From Sistotremastrum niveocremeum HHB9708 (taxonomy: Eukaryota > Basidiomycota > Agaricomycetes > Sistotremastrales > Sistotremastraceae), in the NCBI GenBank assembly GCA_001630475.1, contig KV419428.1, positions 269,565-333,564 on the forward strand: a stretch of DNA of 64,000 nucleotides, read 5' to 3'. This document shows, piece by piece, positions 11,204-21,604 of this stretch. Positions within the stretch are counted from its first letter, which is position 1. Each line of letters begins with the position of its first letter. The position numbers were made by a program, and so were the translations under genes. The notes under the pieces were generated by a model. It was given only the letters and a program-made list of their open reading frames with translations. It was not told where the DNA came from and made no database searches.

Positions 11204-13790
11204 ATGTCTGCACCCGTCTCTGCTTGTCGCTGTACCATTTGTCTCTCAGAGAATGACTCGCCAGTCACAACTGCTACAAAAGTTCTACATCAAGTTCAGG
11301 CCGAGTTCTCTGAGTGGAACAAAGACGAATGCCAGAGGTTATTCGCGTCGCTCGGCTTGGATGAAGAGCGCGAAGAAAAGGAATACTCGGAGCCCAGTTC
11401 CGTCGCATCATTTGATATCTGCCAGTGGACGGAACCTTCAAACCCATCTTCTACAACCTGGACAGTGTATGTCGGCAATGAAGAACGAGTCCAGCAGTTG
11501 TCGTGTCCTGTCGTGACCTGTGATACTGTCCGATCCGCACCAAGCTATGAGTGGCATACGGAGACAAATCAAAACATATGGGTCTCGCTGGAGGACACTG
11601 ACACCCTCGCCTTTGTTCCCTTTGCCGATGACCCATCCTTTCGAGCTGAAGAGTACACCAGCTGCTTCAAGCGGCTTAAGCCGTGTCGCGACCCAGATTG
11701 TGCGTTGATGATTCGTTTTTACGCGTCGAAATTAACCTTTCCAACAGTGGAAGAGATAGAAGCGGAAGCAGCACGAAGGCTGCATTTTGGACACGGTTTT
11801 TCCTTTGAGCTCATTGATAAAACTGGGGTTCTTTCGAGGACAATGTTAGGGGAGTCCGAGAACGTCGGTATATGTCATGCCCTCACTCAAAGGTACATCC
11901 CATCTCTATTTATATCAGGTACATCTTCTCATCCCTATCAGAGACCGTCTGCAGTGGCCGGGATCAATTAACTCTCGCTACCCTCCTTTGCTAAGCGCGG
12001 CTCCACAGCCACCTCAGGCCTTGGCTACCCGCGTGATTGGACTTGTGAAAACCTTCTGTCCGGCACCTCGTTGTAACCACTACTTCTGCCCCGAACACGG
12101 TATGACTTCTCTTTCTTCTTTATGCATGCATTGACACGATCACAGCATTTATCGCCCCTGTGCCTCAGCCTGCACCTCCTTCAACAACAACGGAAGAGGA
12201 TATACAAAGAAAGAAGTCCTGCGGGCAGAACTGCTATTTAAATGATGTCTTAGTATTCAAGGCAAGTCTGAAGCTAGGCTTCGGCTCAGACATCTTCTGA
12301 GCTTTCTTCCAAATAGGGTCTTAATAGTTGGTCAAGTACGGAGATCATGGACTTCCAAACTGTGTTGCGATTAATGCCGGATACGTCGCCTTGTGATTTG
12401 GCAATCATTGTGCAGAAACCGTGTCGTCAGGTAAGTGAATATATGCGCTTATAACGATGTAGACACTCAATCACTTTTAAAGGTCTATCAACAGAAATGG
12501 GCGTTGCGTACACTTATGGAACAAGAGGAGGTACCGGTGGACAACAAAAGATTGAAGCGAAAGAGGAAGAACCCAAGAAGATTTGGTACGCAAATTTACG
12601 AATCTAATCCGGTTGGATATTCAATGCATCATTGCAGACGACAAGGATCCTGTCACTTTCTCATAGTAAGTAGAGTACACGTTGACCGACGCCATTTCTG
12701 AACTCCCTGCCAGCGGACTTCCCTGCGATCATGAAGGATCATGCGAGGACAATCCGAAATGTACATGCTGGTCGAAGTCCATGCACTGTCAGAGAGGCTG
12801 TGGATGTTTAGCATCTTGTATGTGCTCAATCCCCCCTTTTAATCAGCGACTTTCTCTTACTGTAAGCATTCCGTAGGCGATATCCGGCACAAAGGATGCA
12901 AATGCGTGCCCATCAAGGGCATTCAGACATGCAGAACAAATAAATGTCCATGCTTCAGGGCACGAAGAGAATGTGATCCATACGCTTGTGGGGACTGTGA
13001 CTGGCAGAAAACGGAAAAAAGGGATACGCGTACATTACCAGCAGAGGATACTTCTACTTTGTCAGGCAGCAAGTCGCCACCTGATCCGGCCCCGTCTTGT
13101 CAAAACTGTTATCTCACACTTGGGCTTCAGAAGGTGAGCCTTATTTTTAATGAAAACCAAGTCTTGTCTTACCATCCGAAAGGAGATCAACGTGGGACTG
13201 TCGAAATGGGGGTTTGGGGCTTTCATCGCAGAGCCTGCAGAACCGGGTGATTATATTGCACGTACGTCTTCATGCCTTTGAACGCTTTCCCTGTACTTAT
13301 GTATTCAACAGAATATACCGGCGAGTTCATATCACAAGAGCATGCTGATCTCAGAGGGTACGTGATTCCTTCATATTGGAGACCACTCTGTACCAACCTT
13401 TGACCAGATCGCTCTCGGATCACGTCAAACGAAATTATCGTTTTGAATTGAATCCGTTGTGGCTAGTCGATGCATGCTCTATGGGAAACGGGACACGGTT
13501 TATAAACCACTCAAACGACGATTACAACTGTCGCGCAGTAGGTCTGTGTTTCGTCTTGTCCATTGTGCAGTGTTCTCATGGTTTGGTAGTGGTCATCATT
13601 GACGGCGATCACTGCCTTGCCATTTATGCTAGTACGTTTTTCACTTTGAAACTAGTCTCACGCTGACCCGATACGCTCCAAAGTCAAGCAATTGAAAGAG
13701 GGCGACGAACTTCTTTTAAACTACGGCGAAGAATACTTCATTGATAGGAACGAAAAGACTACGAGTTCGACTGTTCCAGAGGTTCCATGA
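11204..13790 (+). CDS. EZH2: EZH2-type histone H3 Lys27 methyltransferase (PRC2)
   Basis: Thirteen exons join in phase to 658 residues. The order is that of Enhancer-of-zeste. The N-terminal half is divergent (residues 1-330) and includes a Cys pair in CRCTICLSE. A SANT-like segment has PCRQVYQQKWALRTLM. The Cys-rich CXC/pre-SET block runs from CDHEGSC through CTCWSK and CRTNKCPCF to RRECDPYACGDC. The SET domain has KWGFGAFI, YTGEF, the AdoMet-binding RFINHSNDD-x-NC and GDELLLNYG. These are the catalytic and cofactor-binding motifs; the Tyr of YTGEF and the NHS triad are present. The family deposits H3K27 methylation as the catalytic subunit of PRC2, giving facultative heterochromatin (family knowledge). 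One extra residue lies in the NHS-to-NC loop compared with human EZH2. Intron 3 has a GC donor. Suv39-type identity is excluded by the CXC block. The partner EED and SUZ12 subunits are not in this window. Confidence 0.92.
12262..12316 (+). other. GC-AG intron in the EZH2 gene
   Basis: This 55-nt segment starts with GCAAGT right after AAG and ends with AATAG. Removing it joins GTA TTC AAG to GGT CTT AAT in phase and restores the frame leading into the SANT-like segment. Without removal the frame meets TGA inside it. No GT donor within the exon gives the same result. Confidence 0.75.
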
Positions 13791-14049
13791 AAGTGGCTCA
13801 TTGTATCTAACATCCTGCCGACAATATCAGAACCGCAGACAGCTCAATTCCGTGTGCGAGCTAACGATGCTCGGCCGCCGATCGACGTTCCAGATTTACT
13901 CAAGGGCGGCGACTACCCCCGACTCGTTGACAACTATCTGTTGCGCCGGTTTCAGCTACGGTAAACCCTGACTCGGATCCCTCACCTTCTGTTTCTGCCT
14001 TGAGGCGCCTGGGGGATAAGGGGCGCTGAATATGTCTTCGAGTTCCTAT

Positions 14050-17000
14050 TCAATATCCGAGTGAGCTTGCTCCTCGACGAGGAGAAGGATCTGCGTTCAC
14101 CTCTAATGTGTAACCCTGGAGGTTAATACCGTACTCTCATCAGTGATGATCGCGGAGGAAATTGATCACTCACGACTGTCTCTACGGCGCAGAAATACCA
14201 TACGACGACTTCCTATAATGATCTCAGCGCCGAACTTCGAGATACGTGAAGGAAGCATACAAAAGCATCCCAGAACACGAAGATCAGCTACAATAGTTTC
14301 AGTGAAATCTCCGTCATGAAACTCTCCAAAGGAGACCCACAATCAGTTTCCACTGTAGAAGTCACTCCAGAAGTGGCCGACAGTGCTCAAGGTAGGACGT
14401 ACCTTGATACGTTGCAAGGCGATCGGAATGCAGAGCAGGTTGATGAAGCTCGTGGCCGATATCACGAAGAGCTTCATTGAGATGCCCTTGGCTCTCGCTG
14501 TCGTTTCAAGACATTCGGCTGGATAGAGTGCCTCTGGAGGAGCATGCATATGAGAATTAAGAGACTTCTGCATGCGACAAGAAGACACACGAAGTGGAGT
14601 ATACTGAACTTCCAATCAGCAAACAAACCTCGAGGGCATTGGAAGGACTCACCGTGAACGCGAAGGCAAATCCGAATAGGAAGAAAAAGGCTAAACCGGC
14701 TTGACCGACGGCATTGTTCTTTGGTCCGGTCCCATCTACGTCGACAGCATGTCAGCGTACAACTCTCGAACACCCAGAGAAAGGGATCGTACAACTGGCC
14801 CATTTGGCGCTACAGGCCGCGTTAGCAGCAAGAAGGACTGAACAAGCCAAAGTCCCGAAAACGAGGATCTTTCGTCGAGGCATTCGGTCTACAATCCATA
14901 AGAAATGAGACTGCCAGACCGATAAATATGGGATCGCTTATACCTGACAATGAAACCTGTATTGTTCATTAGCAGGAGTGCAATCTGCCGAGCTGAACGA
15001 CATACAGCAGCCCAAGCCACGAAGATGTTGATGCATGGTCCAATCAGATTGAGCACGAATTGCATGTGAGCTGCAATGGCTCAGATCAAACCCACCCGGC
15101 GTATTGGTGGCGACTTACTTCCATAGCCCAGGCTCTTGGAGATATCAAGGTTGAAGTAACCTAAGGCGAATCGTTCAATGGGACTGCTCGCTGAGGGAAA
15201 ATACCAGCCACGACTCGCCAAGTCCGTTGCCACTCATTTGTCCTAGAATTTACTAAGCTTTAGTTAAATGAGAAATGTCAGGAAATGCCTACCAAAAATA
15301 CCCATCAGAATGACCATAGACGATCTCCACTGCATCCTGGTCAGCAGTGTCTCAAAGCTCTGCGTAGTCCTGGTCTCTTACCCGAGCATTATGAGACATA
15401 AATCTGGGATCAAAAGAATGGCGTCAGCAGTGCCTTGAGCCGATAGGTACCACTCACAGATCTCTGAAGTCCCACCTAGAAATCGGGAATAAATGTCAGA
15501 TGCATAACACGACAGAGCCAGAAACGCGTGCCATCTCTTGTCGCTGGCATCAATCCTGATCTTTTCCTTGAATTCTTTCATTTGGAGCTGGACCTAGACG
15601 AACGATCTGTTTCGCTCCGACGAAGAGGACGGGGAACGCACGATGGGATTGTTGTGGTCCTGATTGAGAAATTTGAAAATCTAATCTGATAAGTGGAAGA
15701 GGTCGCTTACGTTGTTGCCTGTATGCGAAGGGCGTATCTTGAGACTGAGATTGCGCAGACCACCACACTAGCAACTTACCATGATATCTCACCTAAACAA
15801 GAAATTTGAGGTGCACCAAATTCCGGAAGATGAAGCGATCTTACCAAAAAGTCGTAGGCTGCTTTATCTCGGCTATTAGCGACAAGGTACCGTGGCGACT
15901 CGGGCAGAAACCACACAACACAGCAGACAATGAAAGCCGGTAATGCCTGCACCATCGATAAAATCGAGCTCGGGCTGCCGGCAAATGTACATACTTGGAG
16001 AATCAAGGGAATGCGCCAGCTCCAGTTACTTTGAAGGCCGGATGTGCCTAAGCATATCGCCGCAGCTGGGATCGCTCCTCCGTTCCAACCTCTGTTGAGA
16101 TCTCAGAAAGGTGTCAATGGTATACTGAGATGTACTAACGTGTTGTATAGTGCTGTCATACGACCACGCCATTGAGGCGGGGCGATCTCAACGCAGTATG
16201 TAGGAGCTCCTATGATAGCGATGGAGATCCCTGCAAATTGCGATTGCTTTTAGATGGCTTTAACGGAAACGGTGGATATCTATACCCATTCCTGACAAAA
16301 CATCAGAAATCGGTTGTGGATGTCTTTGAGAAATAAACGATCATACCAAGAATGAACCGCCCGGCAATGAACTTCACAACCGCTCAACAGTACTAAGTAT
16401 GCAGAACGATAACGACTTACTTGACTCTTGAGACTAGCGCTGGCGATTGTGGCAGATCCACACATGATAATTAAACATCCTTTAAAGGATTAGCGCGGCC
16501 ACCAGTATGACAGGAGTATCAGGTCTCACCGACAAACATGCCGGCGCGTCTTCCCCAGCGATCGCAGATGGGTCCTCCGAAGAACGAGCCAGCCATTTGA
16601 CCAATAGTATCTGATAAAACTTTAAGTGGCGCTGAAAACCGATGTACTCTTCGTCTTACAGATCGAAAAGATGATTCCAGTAGTAGGTCCGAGACGTCCT
16701 GAAGGCTGTCAGGTTGCCTGATCAGAAATGCAGATTGTCATAGCCCCGCACCTGAATTGAATTGCGATTGGTAGAAAGGCATAGCATTTATGGCGGTCAT
16801 CAGCGAGCCATCATAACCATTGCTATGGTCGGGATGTCAGACTTTGAGAATGTGTGTACCACGGATGTTGAAGATATCGTACCCGCATGAGCACAAGAAG
16901 CATATCGCCGCGCATCCATAGAGAGCCAGGGATTCCTTTGACCTGGAGCGCCGAACATCCTTGAAAATTCGGCCGACGAAAGTTAAGATGTAGGCTTACC

Positions 17001-17252
17001 ATGGGTTCAGAGTTCCAGCAATCTTAGCCGCCTCGAATTCAGCTACAATTGGGACACGAAGGGTAAGTAGTGTCACTGCAGAGGGGTGCATCTATTACCA
17101 TTATGTGCTTCCTTGATCTTGACTTGTCCTTCAACGAGGTCTATGTCAGTGTTGATGACAATATTGTTGTCTTCTGCTTTCTCGACGTGAAGAGTACTGT
17201 CCTCTTTCTTGAGGGAAGAATGGGACGAGGCAGTTCGTTGCTCCATGGCCAT
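14050..17252 (-). CDS. MFS sugar (hexose/lactose-permease-like) transporter
   Basis: Roughly 500 residues over many short exons. The start is at ATG 17252 (MAMEQR) rather than an upstream GTG. Recognised family landmarks in order are: KEAHNAEFEAAKIAG before the first helix, NGYDGSLMTAINAM, GGPICDRWGRRAGMFVG (the sugar-porter D-R/K-x-G-R-R motif), EIAPPQWRGRM, SWRIPLILQV, and WFLPESPRYLVA at the end of the first six-helix bundle. Later exons give ALQRIK and, at the end, VWYFCAVETVGYTLE, matching the usual PETKG-TLEE region. Not every internal splice between 14700 and 15700 was resolved. The protein would import a mono- or disaccharide with protons across the plasma membrane (family knowledge); the sugar cannot be told. 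It is convergent with the EZH2 gene (259 bp between the stops). Confidence 0.85.
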
Positions 17253-17866
17253 GAAGCAAACCACCGTTATGCATTCTACCGTCTTTCTCTCCCAAATTTA
17301 TACGTCTCCACTGAATGCATTCAAAATGACGATATCCCCTGAATTGACAGAAGAAAGTGAAACACCACCACGGCACGCACCGGGCCTTCTCACTTCAGTG
17401 AAGAAGGTTGAGACTTCCAAGCATTTTTGGTTCCGTATGGGAGATATTCTTGGCAAGACGTTTGGCGGAGAATCTTCGGGCATGCTTTCCCCGCAGACGC
17501 CGAACACTTGATCACTCGATCGAAGAAGTATGGATGATCGTAGCTTGAGCATGCCGAGGCGATAGATTCGTGGGATCCCTCGCACTGTTGAGGATGACGC
17601 AAAGCGAACGCAGGTGACACGAGTAGCCCTCGGGTAGGCCATCTCGCACCGAGTCGCACGACAAGATGGAGAGTTCAAAATTCAAAGTGTAAAGGTCGAA
17701 TTTAGTGCAAGATTTAGTGGTAGAATTTCTGTACTGATACAAGATATTGGTTAGGACCTGAAAATACATTCAGAATGCATACGTTGAGAACCTCATGGGA
17801 AACTCAACTACTAGGGTTACTACATGCACGAAGGAGATAGCAGGACGAACGGGCCGCTCCTGGGAC
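17253..17866. other. Upstream region of the sugar transporter gene
   Basis: 614 bp lie between the transporter start codon and the PP28 stop codon, on the same strand. It should contain the transporter promoter and the PP28 3' UTR. The open frames in it (for example minus 17298-17678) show no recognised domain. Confidence 0.35.
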
Positions 17867-18755
17867 CTATCGTCGCTTCTCTTTCTGGGCCTTTAGCTTG
17901 GCATCTACCTCTGCTTGTTTCGCTAACATCATGATTTAGAAAGTAGTCCTCGACGAAACAGAACCCCAAAAACACGCACCGTCTTGCTCAGCTTTCCTTT
18001 TAGCTGCAGCCTCTTCACGTTCTTTGCGGATCGCCGCCAATCGAGCCAAATCAGCCTTGGCTTGGTCAGTCTTTCCGGCAAGATGCAGCTGAAACGCACA
18101 AATCAATACGCCTGAACGAAAGGCAGCCAATAACGAAGAAAATACCTTCCAATATCTCTCCTTAGCCTCCTGCTTTTCCTTCTGTTCCCTTTCCCGACGG
18201 GAAAGCTGGACCGGAGCACCGAGATCGCCCACTTTCTTGTTCTTTACAGGTTGGTGATTAGGATTGATCAGTTCTTCTTCGTCTTCATCTTTCTCTCCGT
18301 CTCCGGTCTTGTCTGATTGTGTCCCCTGCTTTGGTTTCTTGGCAGCTTTACGTTCTGCACGGGATAGTTCTGCTGCTGCTGTAGATGGACCCCCTGCATC
18401 CTCTTCTTCTTCACTTTCTTCTTCTTCCTCCTCTTCTTCTTCCTCGTCGTCGTCATCGTCGTCATCATCATCGTTAGCTTTGCCCCTAGTTGCCCTATAT
18501 ATGACTGTTAACGTGAAGTCTTTGCAAGACCACCCTACTTGCCATTTATCGGTCGAGACAGCAGTCCCGTTCTCATCCAGCGTTAAATTCTTGCTATACA
18601 ATGATCAACGATCGTCCACATAAAATAAGGACCATCTTCAAATACCTGAAACTTCGGCCACCTCCTCTCTTCGTCTTGTATTTGCCTGCACAATCGTTCA
18701 GCTTCAGCGTCAAATCGTACAACCACATCTAATGCAAACCTGATCCCCGAACCAT
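17867..18755 (-). CDS. PP28 / PDAP1-type casein-kinase-substrate phosphoprotein
   Basis: Six exons (18755-18740, 18685-18646, 18593-18543, 18494-18146, 18088-17980, 17922-17867) join in phase to 206 residues. The start [19 protein letters not shown] is typical of the family. An Asp/Glu run of about 30 residues follows. The conserved PP28 domain then reads [63 protein letters not shown]. The human homologue is a 28-kDa heat- and acid-stable phosphoprotein (PDAP1) associated with ribosomes, RNA-binding factors and growth-factor signalling; its molecular role is unsettled (family knowledge). Intron 3 has a GC donor, and introns 3 and 4 are multiples of three without in-frame stops, so retention would leave the frame open. 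The acidic run is a DNA microsatellite of GAA/GAT-type codons. Confidence 0.9.
18495..18542 (-). other. Candidate GC-AG intron in the PP28 gene
   Basis: On the minus strand this 48-nt segment begins GCAAGT and ends ATATAG. Removing it joins KW to ATRGKAND in frame. The alternative GT donor four bases downstream gives a 44-nt intron that shifts the frame out of the acidic run, so the GC donor is preferred. The segment itself is stop-free, so it could also be retained. Confidence 0.6.
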
Positions 18756-19294
18756 ATTATTGACGATTGATGAATGTAAGGATTGTGACTGTGCTGAGAT
18801 CGATGGCAGAGATAAACTAAATTCGGAGTTTCAAATAGAGATTTTCTGGCCGGAACGCTCATGAAGTCTAACTCGCATTGATGGATCTTTCGTGGTAAGT
18901 TCTGAGCGATTTTGAATGATAGGAAGCGTTCTAGGCGATCATGAAATGCCCCGCTGGTGATAAGCTCTCTCATAGTTGCATAATCCTACTGTATTCCGCG
19001 AAATTTTTCGTTCAAACTGTATACCAAAATTCCGCACATGCACAGACTCTTGATCCATCATCCAAACTACCACATTTGCTAGAGATATCACGTTTCATAG
19101 CCCTGAACTGTCCAGGTAAATTTCATCGTCAAATCGACGCTCAGCAAGCCGAAGCGTGACGTTACCCAAAAGCATAACGCGACTCAACCGCGACTGATTT
19201 TCCTCTTTCGGAAGCTCGTCACGACCATTCGTTAGGTCGTGGTCCAGGTCCACCCTGTCCATCCAACGCGAATCCTCTCGCGCTAGCTATCCAA
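18756..19294. promoter_or_regulatory. Divergent region upstream of PP28 and an unknown nuclear-type protein
   Basis: 539 bp lie between divergent starts. CGCGACT-type motifs occur near 19170-19195 (GCGACTC, CGCGACTG). No conserved frame is seen. Confidence 0.35.
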
Positions 19295-21390
19295 ATGATG
19301 GACCGAGAAGCAGCCCAGATGCAACGCGCGCAATCGCAGCAGGCGAGAACGCGTGATAGAGGCGGGTCAGCCAATTTTCCAACACTCCAGGGATGGAACT
19401 CGAGCTGACGCGATGACTGGAACGATGATAGGATATTCAAACCCTCTGAACATAATCCTTTTCTTTCTCTGTTGATGAATAGGAAGGTATCGGGACAGAG
19501 TCCGAGTCCTCAGAAAAATGAAGATGAGATTGAGCGAGTGAGGGAGAAGAAGGGTAAGAAGACGCCTACGCCAGGTTCGTACCTCATGGCTGTTGTTGTA
19601 TGGAGCTGATGATTCTGGTGATTCTGTAGATGGTACGCGTCGAAAATCATCCCGACCACCCAGTTCACCTACCCGATCCAACAACCAAGGTACGCTCAAC
19701 CTTCTCTTCCAATGCAGAACCTAATCAATACCCAGCATCCACCTCCTTCCACAAGCCGAATAAAAATACGAATAAAACTCCCAAGAAATCCACCAAACAA
19801 TCCATATCCCTAGCCAGCCACCCCCCTCATCTCGAAATCGCCCAAACCTCAGCAGAAGCAGAAGCAGAAGACAACATCTCAGAAAGCGGCACCGTGACAT
19901 CCGAACGTTCTGCACACCCACGCAAAGCCAAGGGATCAAAGACATCAAAACCGGCCTCATCTTCTAAAACTCTTAAACGTGCTCGAGAACCTTCAGAGGA
20001 AGAGGACGATCTAGAGCTGGAGGATAGTCCATCGCCTAAGAAACGCACGAAGACTACGAAATCTAAACCTCCTTCCAAATCCAAATCCAAACCCAAGGCT
20101 AAGCCCAAGCCAAAATCCTCCGACACGAAGTCCAAACGCAAAAAGACGCCTACACCATCATCAGACGACGAACCAGATCCTCCACCTCCTCCACCTCCCG
20201 TCGAAAACAGGGATAAAGGCGTCTTAAGCACCATCTTGGAAGAAGACGAATATCCAAGTCTTGCTCCTCCAAAAACTCCTGCACCTGCGCCTTCCCAGAA
20301 CGCCCTGCTTAAATTCGCGCAAATCATTCGGAGGAATAGTGGAGGCAGCGCTGTTTCGATGTCTCCTAGTCCTCCCCCGCCTCCTCCTTCAGAGCCTACG
20401 TTCTTGTCTTTGTCGTCTACGAGCGATGGCAATACCACTGCGAATAGTGGACTTCTGGAACGCGGGTGAGCTTTGTTCTAATCACGAGAGAAGATAATAT
20501 CTGAGTTTGTCTAGGACGAAGCCTTCCAGTAAACAGCTCTCTACGGCGAAAGGGTAATGTTCTTTCTCTTCGCTTTTGTTCTTGACTCATTTCGTGCCTA
20601 CAGCGTCAAGACGAGAGATGTCCAAACCTCAATTGCTGAGCCCGAATTGGATGAACCACCATCTCCTCCTCCCAAAGACTCGACCATCAACACCAAATGC
20701 AAGTCAAAGCTTAAGAAACCCGCAGCCAAACCAGTCTCCGAAAATCTATCAGACGACGAACCGTAAATCATTCTCCTCCTCTCCCTTTCAATCTTCTGAC
20801 AAAATATGCAGCGAATCGAGAGTATACATCGACAAGACAAAGGCGAAGACGACGAAGAGGAAAGAACCTGATTCAGATTCCGAGAGCGAAAACGAAAGAC
20901 CTGAGAAGAAAGCGAAGAAACCTTCTCGTGTCAACGTCAACGTCCCCGTCCCTAGAGGCGTCAGCGAAGCGAAAGAGAAGGAAAAGGATAAGAAAAAGTC
21001 GACAGCACAGCCGTACGTCTCTTCTTTCTGGATGTGGGTTGTTGTTAAATGGGAGACAGGAAATCTAAACGGAAACATGACGAGAACACACCGCCTGATT
21101 CAAGTCTAAGTCTGGATAGCAGTCGCGAGGCGTACGTTCCCTCTCACCTCCTTATACCCAGAAAATTAATCCCTTCTCTCTTGGCAGATTGAAACCCTCG
21201 AAACTCTCTCAATCTTCAAAGGTATTCCCAAAATCTCGCACGGTCTGCCAATCTAACAATGTCGTAGGCCCCATCGGATATTCGCGTCCCACTCGCTGTA
21301 CAGATCGTAAGGAATAAACCGCGCATGACGATGATGCTCGTTCCGGATGGAGATAGTGCTGATGAGCTCGACTTTTTGTCTGCGCGATGA
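19295..21390 (+). CDS. Unrecognised Lys/Ser/Pro-rich protein
   Basis: I do not recognise a domain. The likely start is MMDREAAQMQRAQSQQ at 19295. A GTCAGC donor at about 19358 and the GAATAG acceptor at about 19482 join it in phase to KVSGQSPSPQKNEDEI. Later exons carry long basic and proline runs (KSKPPSKSKSKPKAKPKPK, DEPDPPPPPPP), several SDDE clusters that look like casein kinase II sites, and a Ser-rich stretch. The one segment that looks ordered is the C-terminal exon, with DIRVPLAVQIVRNKPR and MTMMLVPDGDSADELDFL before the stop at 21390. The composition suggests a disordered, chromatin- or nucleus-located protein (inference). Several introns between 20466 and 21260 are short and have GT-AG ends. 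It could belong to a fast-evolving kinetochore or chromatin family, but no motif proves it. Confidence 0.6.
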
Positions 21391-21604
21391 GTGGCACGAG
21401 AGCTTTGGACATGTAGTGTATTTAGTTGTATTGTATCAGTGTTGTTTTTGCTTTTCAGTCATCATCCCATCACGAAGTTTCCGAGGTATCCATAGTCAGT
21501 AAGAGGATGCAAGTGGACATGTGCATTTAGCCGTCCTTTTAGTTTACACATAAATACTTCCCTCCTTCGCTCTCATCATCCACCCTCCGTATTTTGCCTG
21601 TAAA

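Noticed and set aside
18264-18623. Plus-strand poly-Ser frame opposite PP28
   Set aside because: It is the reverse complement of the Asp/Glu microsatellite of the PP28 gene.
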